Shown here: positions 1-5,949 of the stretch, piece after piece
Layout of the letters: each line of letters starts with the position of its first letter
Position numbering within the stretch: the first letter of the stretch is position 1
Position numbers and translations under genes: made by a program
Assembly (NCBI GenBank): GCA_012515455.1
Contig: JAAYYJ010000073.1
Span: 1 to 6,693 of the forward strand
Length of the DNA stretch: 6,693 bases
DNA from: Oligosphaeraceae bacterium
GTDB lineage: Bacteria > Verrucomicrobiota > Lentisphaeria > Oligosphaerales > Oligosphaeraceae
Direction: 5' to 3'
The notes under the pieces: model-generated
Databases searched by the model: none
Told to the model about the DNA's origin: nothing
What the model saw: only the letters and a program-made list of their open reading frames with translations

Positions 1-30
1 CGGGAACCCAACTTGCAATCGTTAATCTCC

Positions 31-36
31 TGAGGA
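31..36 (+). promoter_or_regulatory. Shine-Dalgarno site of aroQ
   Basis: The hexamer TGAGGA ends 7 bases before the ATG at 44, a normal spacing. It supports that start over the overlapping out-of-frame ATG at 40. The first three bases of the site also form an in-frame stop for frame 1 of the left edge, so an upstream gene could end here, but too little is visible to say. Confidence 0.75.
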
Positions 37-43
37 ATCATGT

Positions 44-481
44 ATGCGCGTGCTGGTCATCAACGGCCCGAATCTGAATCTGCTGGGCCTCCGCGAGCCT
101 GATATCTACGGCCGGCAAAGCTACGCCGATCTGGTGCAGTTTGTGCATCAGTCCGCCCAGCAGCTGGGCCTGACAGTCGATTGTTTTCAATCAAATCACG
201 AAGGCGCTATTATCGATGCCATCCAGGCGGCGAGGAATACATTCGCGGGCATCGTCATCAATGCCGCTGCGTATACCCACACCAGCATCGCCATCCACGA
301 TGCGCTGCTGGCCGTGGCCCTGCCCGCGGTCGAGCTGCATCTGAGCGATATCAGCAAGAGGGAAGAATACCGCCGTTTCTCATACCTGAGTTCCGTATGC
401 CTGCAGTGCATTTGCGGCAAAGGCTTTGAGGGCTACGCGGAAGCACTGCAAATCCTGCACCAGCATCTCCTGAAGAGCTGA
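44..481 (+). CDS. aroQ: 3-dehydroquinate dehydratase, type II
   Basis: This cytosolic enzyme dehydrates 3-dehydroquinate to 3-dehydroshikimate, the third step of the shikimate route to aromatic amino acids and folate. At 145 residues it has the usual length for the small dodecameric type II family. Family landmarks appear in order. The N-terminal INGPNLNLLG strand is followed by the active-site lid with Arg17 and Tyr22 (REPDIYG). Then come SNHEG near residue 50, the substrate-binding VINAAAYTHTS segment (Asn73, His79), ELHLSD with the catalytic-region His99, and Arg110 in REEYR. The C-terminal strand is unusual: the region normally like I-x-G-F-G-x-x-GY reads CLQCICGKGFEGY, with three closely spaced cysteines (119, 122, 124). 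The start has a strong Shine-Dalgarno. It lies 71 bases before uvrA on the same strand; co-transcription is possible, but there is no known functional link. Confidence 0.97.
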   Translation: MRVLVINGPNLNLLGLREPDIYGRQSYADLVQFVHQSAQQLGLTVDCFQSNHEGAIIDAIQAARNTFAGIVINAAAYTHTSIAIHDALLAVALPAVELHLSDISKREEYRRFSYLSSVCLQCICGKGFEGYAEALQILHQHLLKS

Positions 482-486
482 AACCG

Positions 487-509
487 GCCGCCTGGCGGCA
501 GCTGATTTT
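487..509 (+). terminator. Possible weak hairpin terminator after aroQ
   Basis: Six bases after the aroQ stop, GCCGC and GCGGC form a five-pair stem around the three-base loop CTG (487-499). TTTT follows about six bases later (506-509). The stem is short and the T-run is brief and displaced, so this may be only a weak attenuator, or chance in GC-rich DNA. Confidence 0.25.
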
Positions 510-517
510 CTGTCTCT

Positions 518-546
518 CCGACAAGTTATATTCCATTCGGTATACC
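518..546 (+). promoter_or_regulatory. Possible promoter giving a near-leaderless uvrA mRNA
   Basis: CCGACA (518-523) resembles a -35 box with four of six matches to TTGACA. It is separated by 17 bases from TATACC (541-546), with four of six matches to TATAAT. Transcription from this pair would begin at or next to the uvrA ATG at 553, which would fit the absence of a Shine-Dalgarno there. TATATT (527-532) is a better -10 but has no good -35. The second hexamer lies in the 8-base palindrome GGTATACC (539-546). This is inference from hexamer matches only. Confidence 0.22.
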
Positions 547-552
547 AGCATT

Positions 553-3432
553 ATGAGCGATATCGTAATCCACGGTGCCAGCCAGCACAATTTAAAAAAT
601 ATTGACTTGCGTATTCCTCGCGACCGTCTGGTGGTCATCACCGGCCCGAGCGGCTCCGGCAAGTCCTCCCTGGCTTTTGATACCATCTACGCTGAAGGAC
701 AGCGCCGCTACGTCGAGAGTCTGTCCGCGTATGCCAGGCAGTTCCTCGACCGGATGCAAAAACCCAACGTCGAGCATATCGAGGGACTCTCACCTGCCAT
801 TGCCATCGAACAGCGCTCCGCCGGCAGTTCACCGCGCTCCATCGTGGCCACCACCACGGAAATCTATGACTACCTGCGACTGCTCTATGCTCACTGCGGC
901 CATCCGCATTGCCCCAAATGCGGCCAAGCCATTAAAAACCAAAGCGCCGAACAGATCGGCGAGAAGATTCTCTCCTACCCGGAAGGCAGTAAGCTGATGC
1001 TGCTGGCACCGTATATCCGCGGACGTAAGGGCGAGCTGCGGGAGGTGCTGGAAACCATGCGCAAGGATGGCTTTGTCCGAGCCCGCATCGATGGACAGAT
1101 TCGTGCTCTGGAAGATGACATAACCTTGGGCAAGACCGTCCGCCATACACTGGAAGCGGTGGTCGATCGCCTGGTCTCCGGCAGCATCGAACGCAGTCGC
1201 CTGATGGATTCCGTGGAGCTGGCTTTGCGCCTTGGCAACGGCATGTTGGTGGTCCTGCAGGAGGACCCGAACAGCACCACCGGCTGGCGCGAGGAAATCC
1301 TGAGTGAGCATCTGGCCTGCATCCCCTGCGGACTGAGCTTCGGGGAACTCCTGCCCCGGAACTTCTCCTTCAACAGCCCCTTCGGAGCTTGTCCCGCCTG
1401 TGATGGTCTGGGCAAGCGCTTGATGTTCACTCCAGAAGCGATTGTCCCCGACCCCAGTCTGTCGATCAAAAATGGCGCCATTCCGCTGTGGCGGCGGGGA
1501 ATGCGCCGGACTATCATTCTCTACAACCACTACCTGCGCTGCCTGGCAGAGCATTATCAATTCAGTCTCAGTACCCCCTGGGAGAAGCTCCCGGCGAACA
1601 TCCGGCAGACCCTGCTCTGTGGCAGCGGCGAGGAAATCATCACTTTCGATTTCTGGATGCGCGGCAAGTCCCGGGAATGGCGCAAGCCGTTCGAGGGCAT
1701 CATCCCGAACCTGCTGCGGCGGCATCGGGAAGCGGAGAGTGATGAGCTGCGCGAACGCCTGCAGGAGCAGATGAGCTTCGAGCTCTGTCCTGTTTGCCAG
1801 GGCGCACGCCTGAAACCGGAATACCTGGGCGTGACTATCCGCGACTTGAATATTCACCAATTCTGCTCCCTGAGCATCGATGACGCCTATGCTTTCATCG
1901 AAAACCTGAACTTGCAGGGGCAGGAACAGGAAATCGCCCGGGAGCTGTGCCGGGAAATCAAATCCCGCCTGGGTTTTCTCCGCTCAGTGGGCCTGAACTA
2001 CCTGAGCCTGAACCGCGAAAGCGGAACCCTCTCCGGTGGCGAATCCCAGCGCATCCGCCTGGCCAGCCAGGTCGGCAGCGGACTGGTCGGAGTGCTGTAT
2101 ATCCTGGATGAACCCAGCATCGGACTGCACCAGCGTGACAACACCCGGCTGCTCAATACCCTGCAGAAACTGCGCGATCTGGGCAACACGGTCATCGTGG
2201 TGGAACACGACCTGGATACCATCATGGCCGCAGATTTCATTGCCGACCTCGGCCCCGGTGCCGGGCGCAACGGCGGCCGGGTGGTCTGCGCCGGCACGCC
2301 GGCCCAGATCATGTCCTGTCCGGATTCCGTCACCGGGCAGTTTCTGTCCGGCAAACGGCATATCGCCCTGCCGGAAAAAAGACTGCCCGGGAACGGCAGT
2401 TTCCTCCGCATCCTGGGGGCGAGCGAACATAACCTGAAAAATATCGACGTGAGCATCCCCTTGGGGACTTTCACCTGCATTACCGGTGTCTCCGGCTCGG
2501 GCAAAAGCACCCTGGTGAACAGGATTCTGAATCTGGCCTTGAAAAAACATTTCGGTCTGAAGGCGGAAGAACCAGGCCGCCACCGCGCCATCGAAGGGCT
2601 GGAATGCGTAGACAAGATGATCGTTATCGACCAGAGCCCCATCGGACGGACCCCGCGCTCCAACCCCGCCACCTACACCGGACTCTTTGACGTCATCCGC
2701 TCCATCTTCGCCCAGACCAACGATGCTAAAATCCGCGGCTATACGCCGGGACGCTTCAGCTTCAATGTCAAGGGCGGACGCTGCGAGACCTGCCGGGGAG
2801 ACGGCATCAAGAAAATCGAAATGCAGTTTCTCCCCGATGTCTATGTCAGCTGCGAACAATGCCACGGCAGACGCTACAACAGTGAGACTCTGAATGTCCG
2901 CTTCAAGGGCCGCAATATCGCCGATGTGCTCGAGATGACGGTCAACGAGGCCTGCGAGGTCTTTGCCGCCATTCCGCGCCTGAAGAACAAGCTGGAAACC
3001 CTGCGCGCGGTCGGACTGGGCTATATCCATTTGGGGCAGCCCGCCACCACTCTTTCCGGAGGCGAGGCCCAGCGGGTGAAACTGGCCAGCGAATTAAGCC
3101 GTCGGACAACCGGCCATACCTTGTACATCCTGGACGAACCCACCACCGGACTGCATCTGGCGGACATCGAGCAGCTGCTCAAGGTCCTGATATCCCTGCG
3201 TGATCAGGGGAACAGCATTTTAGTCATCGAGCATAACCTGGATGTCATTAAAACCGCTGATTTCATCATCGACCTTGGTCCGGAAGGCGGAGACGAAGGC
3301 GGGCGCATTGTCGCTGCCGGCACCCCGGAACAAGTCGCGAAGGTGAAAAAATCCTTCACCGGACAATTTCTCCGGAAAATCCTCCCGGCAGCCACAGAAA
3401 AGCCACAGAAGCGTATCGCTTCCAAATCATGA
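553..3432 (+). CDS. uvrA: Excinuclease ABC subunit A, UvrA
   Basis: UvrA is the damage-recognition ATPase of nucleotide excision repair. A UvrA dimer scans DNA for bulky lesions, loads UvrB and leaves; UvrC then cuts. The protein has 959 residues, against 940 in E. coli, with two full ABC ATPase modules. Walker A motifs are GPSGSGKSS (Lys37) and GVSGSGKST (Lys651). Signature LSGGE occurs at 493-497 and 834-838. Walker B Asp-Glu pairs are at 519-520 and 861-862. Cysteine pairs fit the zinc modules: 256/259 with 280/283, and 744/747 with 767/770 at the DNA-binding zinc finger. Extra CxxC pairs lie at 120/123 and 412/415. The UvrB-binding and insertion regions appear complete. The start is fixed by alignment of MSDIVIHGASQHNLKNI with the E. 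coli N-terminus, though no Shine-Dalgarno precedes it. A tail of about 15 residues rich in Lys, Pro and Ala follows the conserved FTGQFL end. Its stop overlaps the umuD start by 4 bases, suggesting translational coupling. Confidence 0.98.
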   Translation: MSDIVIHGASQHNLKNIDLRIPRDRLVVITGPSGSGKSSLAFDTIYAEGQRRYVESLSAYARQFLDRMQKPNVEHIEGLSPAIAIEQRSAGSSPRSIVATTTEIYDYLRLLYAHCGHPHCPKCGQAIKNQSAEQIGEKILSYPEGSKLMLLAPYIRGRKGELREVLETMRKDGFVRARIDGQIRALEDDITLGKTVRHTLEAVVDRLVSGSIERSRLMDSVELALRLGNGMLVVLQEDPNSTTGWREEILSEHLACIPCGLSFGELLPRNFSFNSPFGACPACDGLGKRLMFTPEAIVPDPSLSIKNGAIPLWRRGMRRTIILYNHYLRCLAEHYQFSLSTPWEKLPANIRQTLLCGSGEEIITFDFWMRGKSREWRKPFEGIIPNLLRRHREAESDELRERLQEQMSFELCPVCQGARLKPEYLGVTIRDLNIHQFCSLSIDDAYAFIENLNLQGQEQEIARELCREIKSRLGFLRSVGLNYLSLNRESGTLSGGESQRIRLASQVGSGLVGVLYILDEPSIGLHQRDNTRLLNTLQKLRDLGNTVIVVEHDLDTIMAADFIADLGPGAGRNGGRVVCAGTPAQIMSCPDSVTGQFLSGKRHIALPEKRLPGNGSFLRILGASEHNLKNIDVSIPLGTFTCITGVSGSGKSTLVNRILNLALKKHFGLKAEEPGRHRAIEGLECVDKMIVIDQSPIGRTPRSNPATYTGLFDVIRSIFAQTNDAKIRGYTPGRFSFNVKGGRCETCRGDGIKKIEMQFLPDVYVSCEQCHGRRYNSETLNVRFKGRNIADVLEMTVNEACEVFAAIPRLKNKLETLRAVGLGYIHLGQPATTLSGGEAQRVKLASELSRRTTGHTLYILDEPTTGLHLADIEQLLKVLISLRDQGNSILVIEHNLDVIKTADFIIDLGPEGGDEGGRIVAAGTPEQVAKVKKSFTGQFLRKILPAATEKPQKRIASKS

Positions 3433-3866
3433 TCCGCAAAAAAAAATCCCCTCCGCCGCTGCTGGGTGCGCCGGTCATGGCCGGCTTCCCCTCCCCGGCC
3501 GAACAATACCTCGAAGCACCGCTCGACCTGAATGATCTGCTGGTGCACCAGCCAGCCGCGACGTTCTTTGTCCGCGCCGCCGGCGATTCGATGCTGGGTG
3601 CCGGCATCCATCCTGGTGATATCCTGGTGGTCGACCGCAGCCTGGCAGCAGAAGACGGCGCGGTGGTCATCGCTGCGGTGGACAATGAATTCACGGTCAA
3701 ATATTACCGCCACGACAGCGATGGCGTCCGCCTGGAAGCCGCGAACCGGCGCTATAAACCCCTGCGGTTCTCCCCGGCGAGCGAAGTACTGCTGTTCGGG
3801 GTGGTGACTGCGGTCATCCACCAATTCGTGCGCCCTGCTGCCCGGAGAGGGCAAAACCACGCCTGA
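3429..3866 (+). CDS. umuD: UmuD, self-cleaving Pol V subunit (peptidase S24 family)
   Basis: In the UmuD family, RecA-bound single-stranded DNA stimulates autocleavage, and the shortened UmuD' dimer joins UmuC to make translesion polymerase V. The 145-residue protein matches the UmuD/LexA protease fold. Nucleophile Ser54 lies in AAGDSM, and general base Lys91 in EFTVKYY. They are 37 residues apart, exactly as Ser60 and Lys97 in E. coli UmuD. The cleavage region aligns as MAGFPSPA against CGFPSPA, so the predicted scissile bond is Ala18-Gly19 (Ala-Gly, as in LexA) rather than Cys-Gly. There is no helix-turn-helix domain, so it is not LexA itself. The N-terminal arm is about six residues shorter than in E. 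coli and is very basic then proline-rich (RKKKSPPP). The ATG overlaps the uvrA stop as ATGA. No strong Shine-Dalgarno is present, so translation probably depends on ribosomes finishing uvrA. A nine-A run covers codons 4-6. Confidence 0.95.
   Translation: MIRKKKSPPPLLGAPVMAGFPSPAEQYLEAPLDLNDLLVHQPAATFFVRAAGDSMLGAGIHPGDILVVDRSLAAEDGAVVIAAVDNEFTVKYYRHDSDGVRLEAANRRYKPLRFSPASEVLLFGVVTAVIHQFVRPAARRGQNHA
3438..3446 (+). repeat. A9 homopolymer at the start of umuD
   Basis: Nine consecutive A bases form Lys codons 4, 5 and 6 of umuD, just after the start. A one-base slip here by DNA or RNA polymerase would shift umuD out of frame almost from the beginning. It is a direct observation; any biological role is inferred. 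Confidence 0.9.
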
Positions 3867-3883
3867 GCGCCGCCTGTCTGCAT

Positions 3884-3888
3884 GGGGA
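3884..3888 (+). promoter_or_regulatory. Shine-Dalgarno-like site deciding the umuC start
   Basis: GGGGA sits 5 bases before the ATG at 3894. The alternative in-frame ATG at 3882 has no purine-rich site in front of it, so the downstream start is preferred. The site is only a partial match to the consensus. Confidence 0.5.
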
Positions 3889-3893
3889 ATCTG

Positions 3894-5159
3894 ATGAGCA
3901 CCCCGAATAAAATCATCGCCCTGGTCGACGGCAACAACTTCTATGTATCCTGCGAGAGGATCTTTGACCTGAAGCTGATTGGCCGTCCGGTGGCGGTGCT
4001 TTCCAATAACGACGGCTGTGTCATTTCCCGCTCCAATGAATGCAAAGCCCTGGGCATCGCCATGGGCACACCGCATTTCCAATTGCACGAGCGCCGTGAC
4101 CTCATCCTGCGCTCCAGCAATTACGAACTGTACGGTGACATCTCCCGCCGCATGATCACCGTGCTGCAGGAATTCAGTCCCGAGGTCGAGCAGTATTCCA
4201 TCGATGAGGCCTTCCTGCATCTGCAGCTGCCAGACGATTGCGACCTGGCTGAGCTGGGCAGCAGAATCCGCCAGACGCTCCTGCAATGGGTCGGCATTCC
4301 CTGCGGCATCGGCTTTGCCAAAAGCAAAACGCTGGCCAAAATCGCCAACCATATCGGCAAGAAGCTGCCCGGGGGAGTTTTCGTGATGCCAGAAGAACCG
4401 TACCAGATACTGGAGAATGTGCCGGTCGCCGAAGTCTGGGGCGTGGGCCAGCATCTGAGCGCAAGGCTGCTCGCCTGCGGTGTCCGCAACGCGGCGCAGC
4501 TGGCCCAGGCAGAGCAGGCTTTCCTGCAGCGGAAATTCAATGTCACTCTGGCCCGCACCGCCCTGGAACTGCAGGGGCAGCCAGTAATCGCGCAGGAAAA
4601 TCCGGAACTGCCCTCCAGGAGCATTTCCTGTTCCCGGACGTTCGGCGCCCCGGTCACCAGTCTCGAGCAACTGACAGAAGCTCTCGCCTACTACACAGCC
4701 GCCGCCGCCGAAAAACTCCGCCGGCAGAAGCTCACCGCCTGCGGCTGCAATGTATACTTCCAGTATTGTCCCGAATATGCGCCCCGGCCCCTGGAGGGTG
4801 GCTTTTGCGGCACCAGCATCAGCTTTCCCCAACCTACCGCCGCAACGCCAGAAATGCTGCAGGCCATCCGACCGCATCTGCAAGGTCTCTTCCTGCCCGG
4901 CAGGAGATACCGGAAATCCGGCGTTCTCTTCTGGGGTTTGGAGACGGACGCTGAGCAGCCCCTGGCCTTGTTCGCTGCCCCGCAACAGCACCAGAACGCC
5001 GAAAAAATCTCCGCCACCCTGGATCAGCTCAACCGGACCTATGGCAAAAACACGGTCTTTTATCTTTCTGCAGGCACCACCAGGCCCTGGCAGATGAAAA
5101 GAGAAATGCTCAGCCCAAACTATACCACCAGCTGGGAAGAACTGCCTCTGGTCAATTGA
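3894..5159 (+). CDS. umuC: UmuC, Y-family translesion DNA polymerase V catalytic subunit
   Basis: With UmuD'2 and activated RecA, UmuC synthesises DNA across lesions with low fidelity. The protein has 421 residues from the ATG at 3894, or 425 from the in-frame ATG at 3882; E. coli UmuC has 422. The palm begins with the ALVDGNNFYVSCE motif: Asp12 is a catalytic metal ligand and Tyr17 the likely steric gate. The second catalytic motif is YSIDEAF with Asp104 and Glu105. GIPCGIGFAKSKTLAKIAN near 134-152 is the conserved finger/palm region. VWGVG near 181 is the thumb helix-hairpin-helix. The little-finger domain follows, with SRSISCSRTFG near 241. QPLALF (355-360) looks like a sliding-clamp binding peptide. 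The end, WQMKREMLSPNYTTSWEELP, is the typical DUF4113 tail of UmuC proteins. All catalytic residues are present, so it should be active. It begins 27 bases after umuD and is almost certainly in the same operon. Confidence 0.97.
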   Translation: MSTPNKIIALVDGNNFYVSCERIFDLKLIGRPVAVLSNNDGCVISRSNECKALGIAMGTPHFQLHERRDLILRSSNYELYGDISRRMITVLQEFSPEVEQYSIDEAFLHLQLPDDCDLAELGSRIRQTLLQWVGIPCGIGFAKSKTLAKIANHIGKKLPGGVFVMPEEPYQILENVPVAEVWGVGQHLSARLLACGVRNAAQLAQAEQAFLQRKFNVTLARTALELQGQPVIAQENPELPSRSISCSRTFGAPVTSLEQLTEALAYYTAAAAEKLRRQKLTACGCNVYFQYCPEYAPRPLEGGFCGTSISFPQPTAATPEMLQAIRPHLQGLFLPGRRYRKSGVLFWGLETDAEQPLALFAAPQQHQNAEKISATLDQLNRTYGKNTVFYLSAGTTRPWQMKREMLSPNYTTSWEELPLVN

Positions 5160-5161
5160 CC
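5150..5161 (+). repeat. 12-base perfect palindrome across the umuC stop
   Basis: GGTCAATTGACC is a perfect inverted repeat without spacer that contains the umuC TGA codon. As RNA it could make only a four-pair stem with an AATT loop, too weak for a terminator. As DNA it could be a protein site upstream of the promoter at 5183-5211. One or two such palindromes are expected by chance in a window of this size. Confidence 0.35.
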
Positions 5162-5182
5162 GTATTATGAACTCCCCGGTAT

Positions 5183-5211
5183 TTGCTTTCCGGCCCGGCC
5201 TAGCTTATATT
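5183..5211 (+). promoter_or_regulatory. Sigma-70-type promoter for the metal regulator and hflX
   Basis: TTGCTT (5183-5188) and TATATT (5206-5211) are separated by 17 bases, the ideal spacing, in the gap after umuC. Predicted transcription starts near 5218, leaving a leader of about 45 bases before the ATG at 5263. The segment is visibly more AT-rich than its surroundings. It is the best promoter-like pair in the window. Confidence 0.5.
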
Positions 5212-5216
5212 AAAGG
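5199..5216 (+). promoter_or_regulatory. Possible operator dyad over the -10 box
   Basis: An 18-base imperfect dyad, CCT-N4-TATA-N4-AGG, overlaps the predicted -10 hexamer. A repressor bound there would block transcription, so it is a candidate autoregulatory site for the DtxR-type protein encoded next. It does not match a known DtxR or MntR consensus that I can recite with confidence, and short dyads arise by chance. Confidence 0.2.
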
Positions 5217-5249
5217 TCTTGCGATAATCTGATTCCCGGCTTGCGCTAT

Positions 5250-5254
5250 GGAGA
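5250..5254 (+). promoter_or_regulatory. Shine-Dalgarno site deciding the regulator start
   Basis: GGAGA ends 8 bases before the ATG at 5263, which is good spacing. It lies inside the reading frame opened by the earlier ATG at 5248, which has no ribosome site of its own, and it is too close to the ATG at 5257. The start at 5263 is therefore preferred. Confidence 0.6.
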
Positions 5255-5262
5255 ATATGCTA

Positions 5263-5943
5263 ATGAGAGATATGGAAATTTCCAGCAGCCTGGAAGATTA
5301 TCTGGAAGCTATCGCCGAAATAATACAGGACAACGAATTCGCCCACACCAAAGACATCGCCGAACGCCTGCGTGTCTCCATGCCCTCAGTCTCAAATGCC
5401 CTGCAGGCTTTGTCGCTGCGCCATCTCATCCGCTATCAGCCCCATGTCCCCGTCTCGCTGACCCGAAAAGGTCTGGAACTGGCCAATGTCATCCGGCACC
5501 GCCATCAGGTGATGAAATGCTTTTTCGCTGATATCCTGAAACTCACTGATCCGGAGGCAGATGCCGCCGCCTGCAAAATTGAACACGTGCTGACCGAAAA
5601 ATCCATGGCCCGATTTTTGGCCCTATCCGAAGCCATCAGCACCCGTCAGGACTGCCGCCAGCTGCGCGAATTCCTGGCCGAACAAATGCCCGCCATCGGC
5701 AGTCAGCAGGAGCTGGTGTCGCTGGACCAGCTCCTGCTGGGTGAAGAAGCAGAGGTGATCAGCTTGCCGGAGAACCAGCCGGAGCAGCAGAAATGCACTG
5801 AACTGGGCCTGCTGCCGGGCACCACAGTACGCTGCGAGGGCAGAGAACCATTTAATAACGAATTGTTGCTCTTCCGCATCCAAGACCGCTGCCTGGCCCT
5901 GCGGAAAAGTGAAGCTTGCCACATCCAAGTACGGGTATATTAA
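5263..5943 (+). CDS. DtxR/MntR-family metal-dependent transcriptional regulator with FeoA-like domain
   Basis: Members of this family bind DNA as dimers when loaded with Fe(II) or Mn(II) and usually repress metal uptake genes. Numbering is for the 226-residue form from 5263; a 231-residue form from 5248 is possible. Residues 10-75 are a winged helix-turn-helix: LEDYLEAIAEI, then TKDIAERLRVSMPSVSNALQAL, then the SLTRKG wing end. Residues 76-140 are the dimerisation and metal-binding domain. The likely ligands are Asp12, Glu15, His81, Cys104, Glu107 and His108. Asp12/Glu15 match MntR Asp8/Glu11 rather than the Met10 of DtxR, while Cys104 matches DtxR Cys102 rather than MntR Glu99. Residues about 152-226 form a FeoA/SH3-like domain (TELGLLPGTTVRCEG, LALRKSEACHIQV). 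The metal is therefore uncertain, Mn or Fe. No metal transporter is present in the window; hflX follows after 6 bases, so the two are probably co-transcribed. Confidence 0.92.
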   Translation: MRDMEISSSLEDYLEAIAEIIQDNEFAHTKDIAERLRVSMPSVSNALQALSLRHLIRYQPHVPVSLTRKGLELANVIRHRHQVMKCFFADILKLTDPEADAAACKIEHVLTEKSMARFLALSEAISTRQDCRQLREFLAEQMPAIGSQQELVSLDQLLLGEEAEVISLPENQPEQQKCTELGLLPGTTVRCEGREPFNNELLLFRIQDRCLALRKSEACHIQVRVY

Positions 5944-5949
5944 GAATTT

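Noticed and set aside
1..33. C-terminal end of an upstream gene in frame 1, ending at TGA 31-33
   Set aside because: Only ten codons are visible and they match nothing I recognise; frame 3 is also open here. There is not enough evidence to call a gene.
510..525. LexA-type SOS box before uvrA
   Set aside because: CTGT followed by ACAAG looks like part of an E. coli box, but the spacing is one base short for CTGT-N8-ACAG and the right half does not match. No E. coli or Gram-positive type box was found before umuD, umuC or the metal regulator either; the local LexA motif may differ.
3429..3866. Reading this gene as LexA
   Set aside because: It has the S24 protease domain and an Ala-Gly site, but no N-terminal helix-turn-helix, and it is directly followed by umuC.
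3204..4991. 595-residue open frame on the - strand opposite the uvrA end, umuD and umuC
   Set aside because: It has no recognisable domain, is rich in Ala, Gly, Gln and Arg as expected for the reverse of GC-rich codons, and lies over three well-supported genes. The same applies to long - strand frames at 829-1860 and 1984-3030.
5172..5200. Terminator after umuC
   Set aside because: CCGG repeats could pair in a four-base stem, but no T-run follows and the region is better explained by the promoter that starts at 5183.
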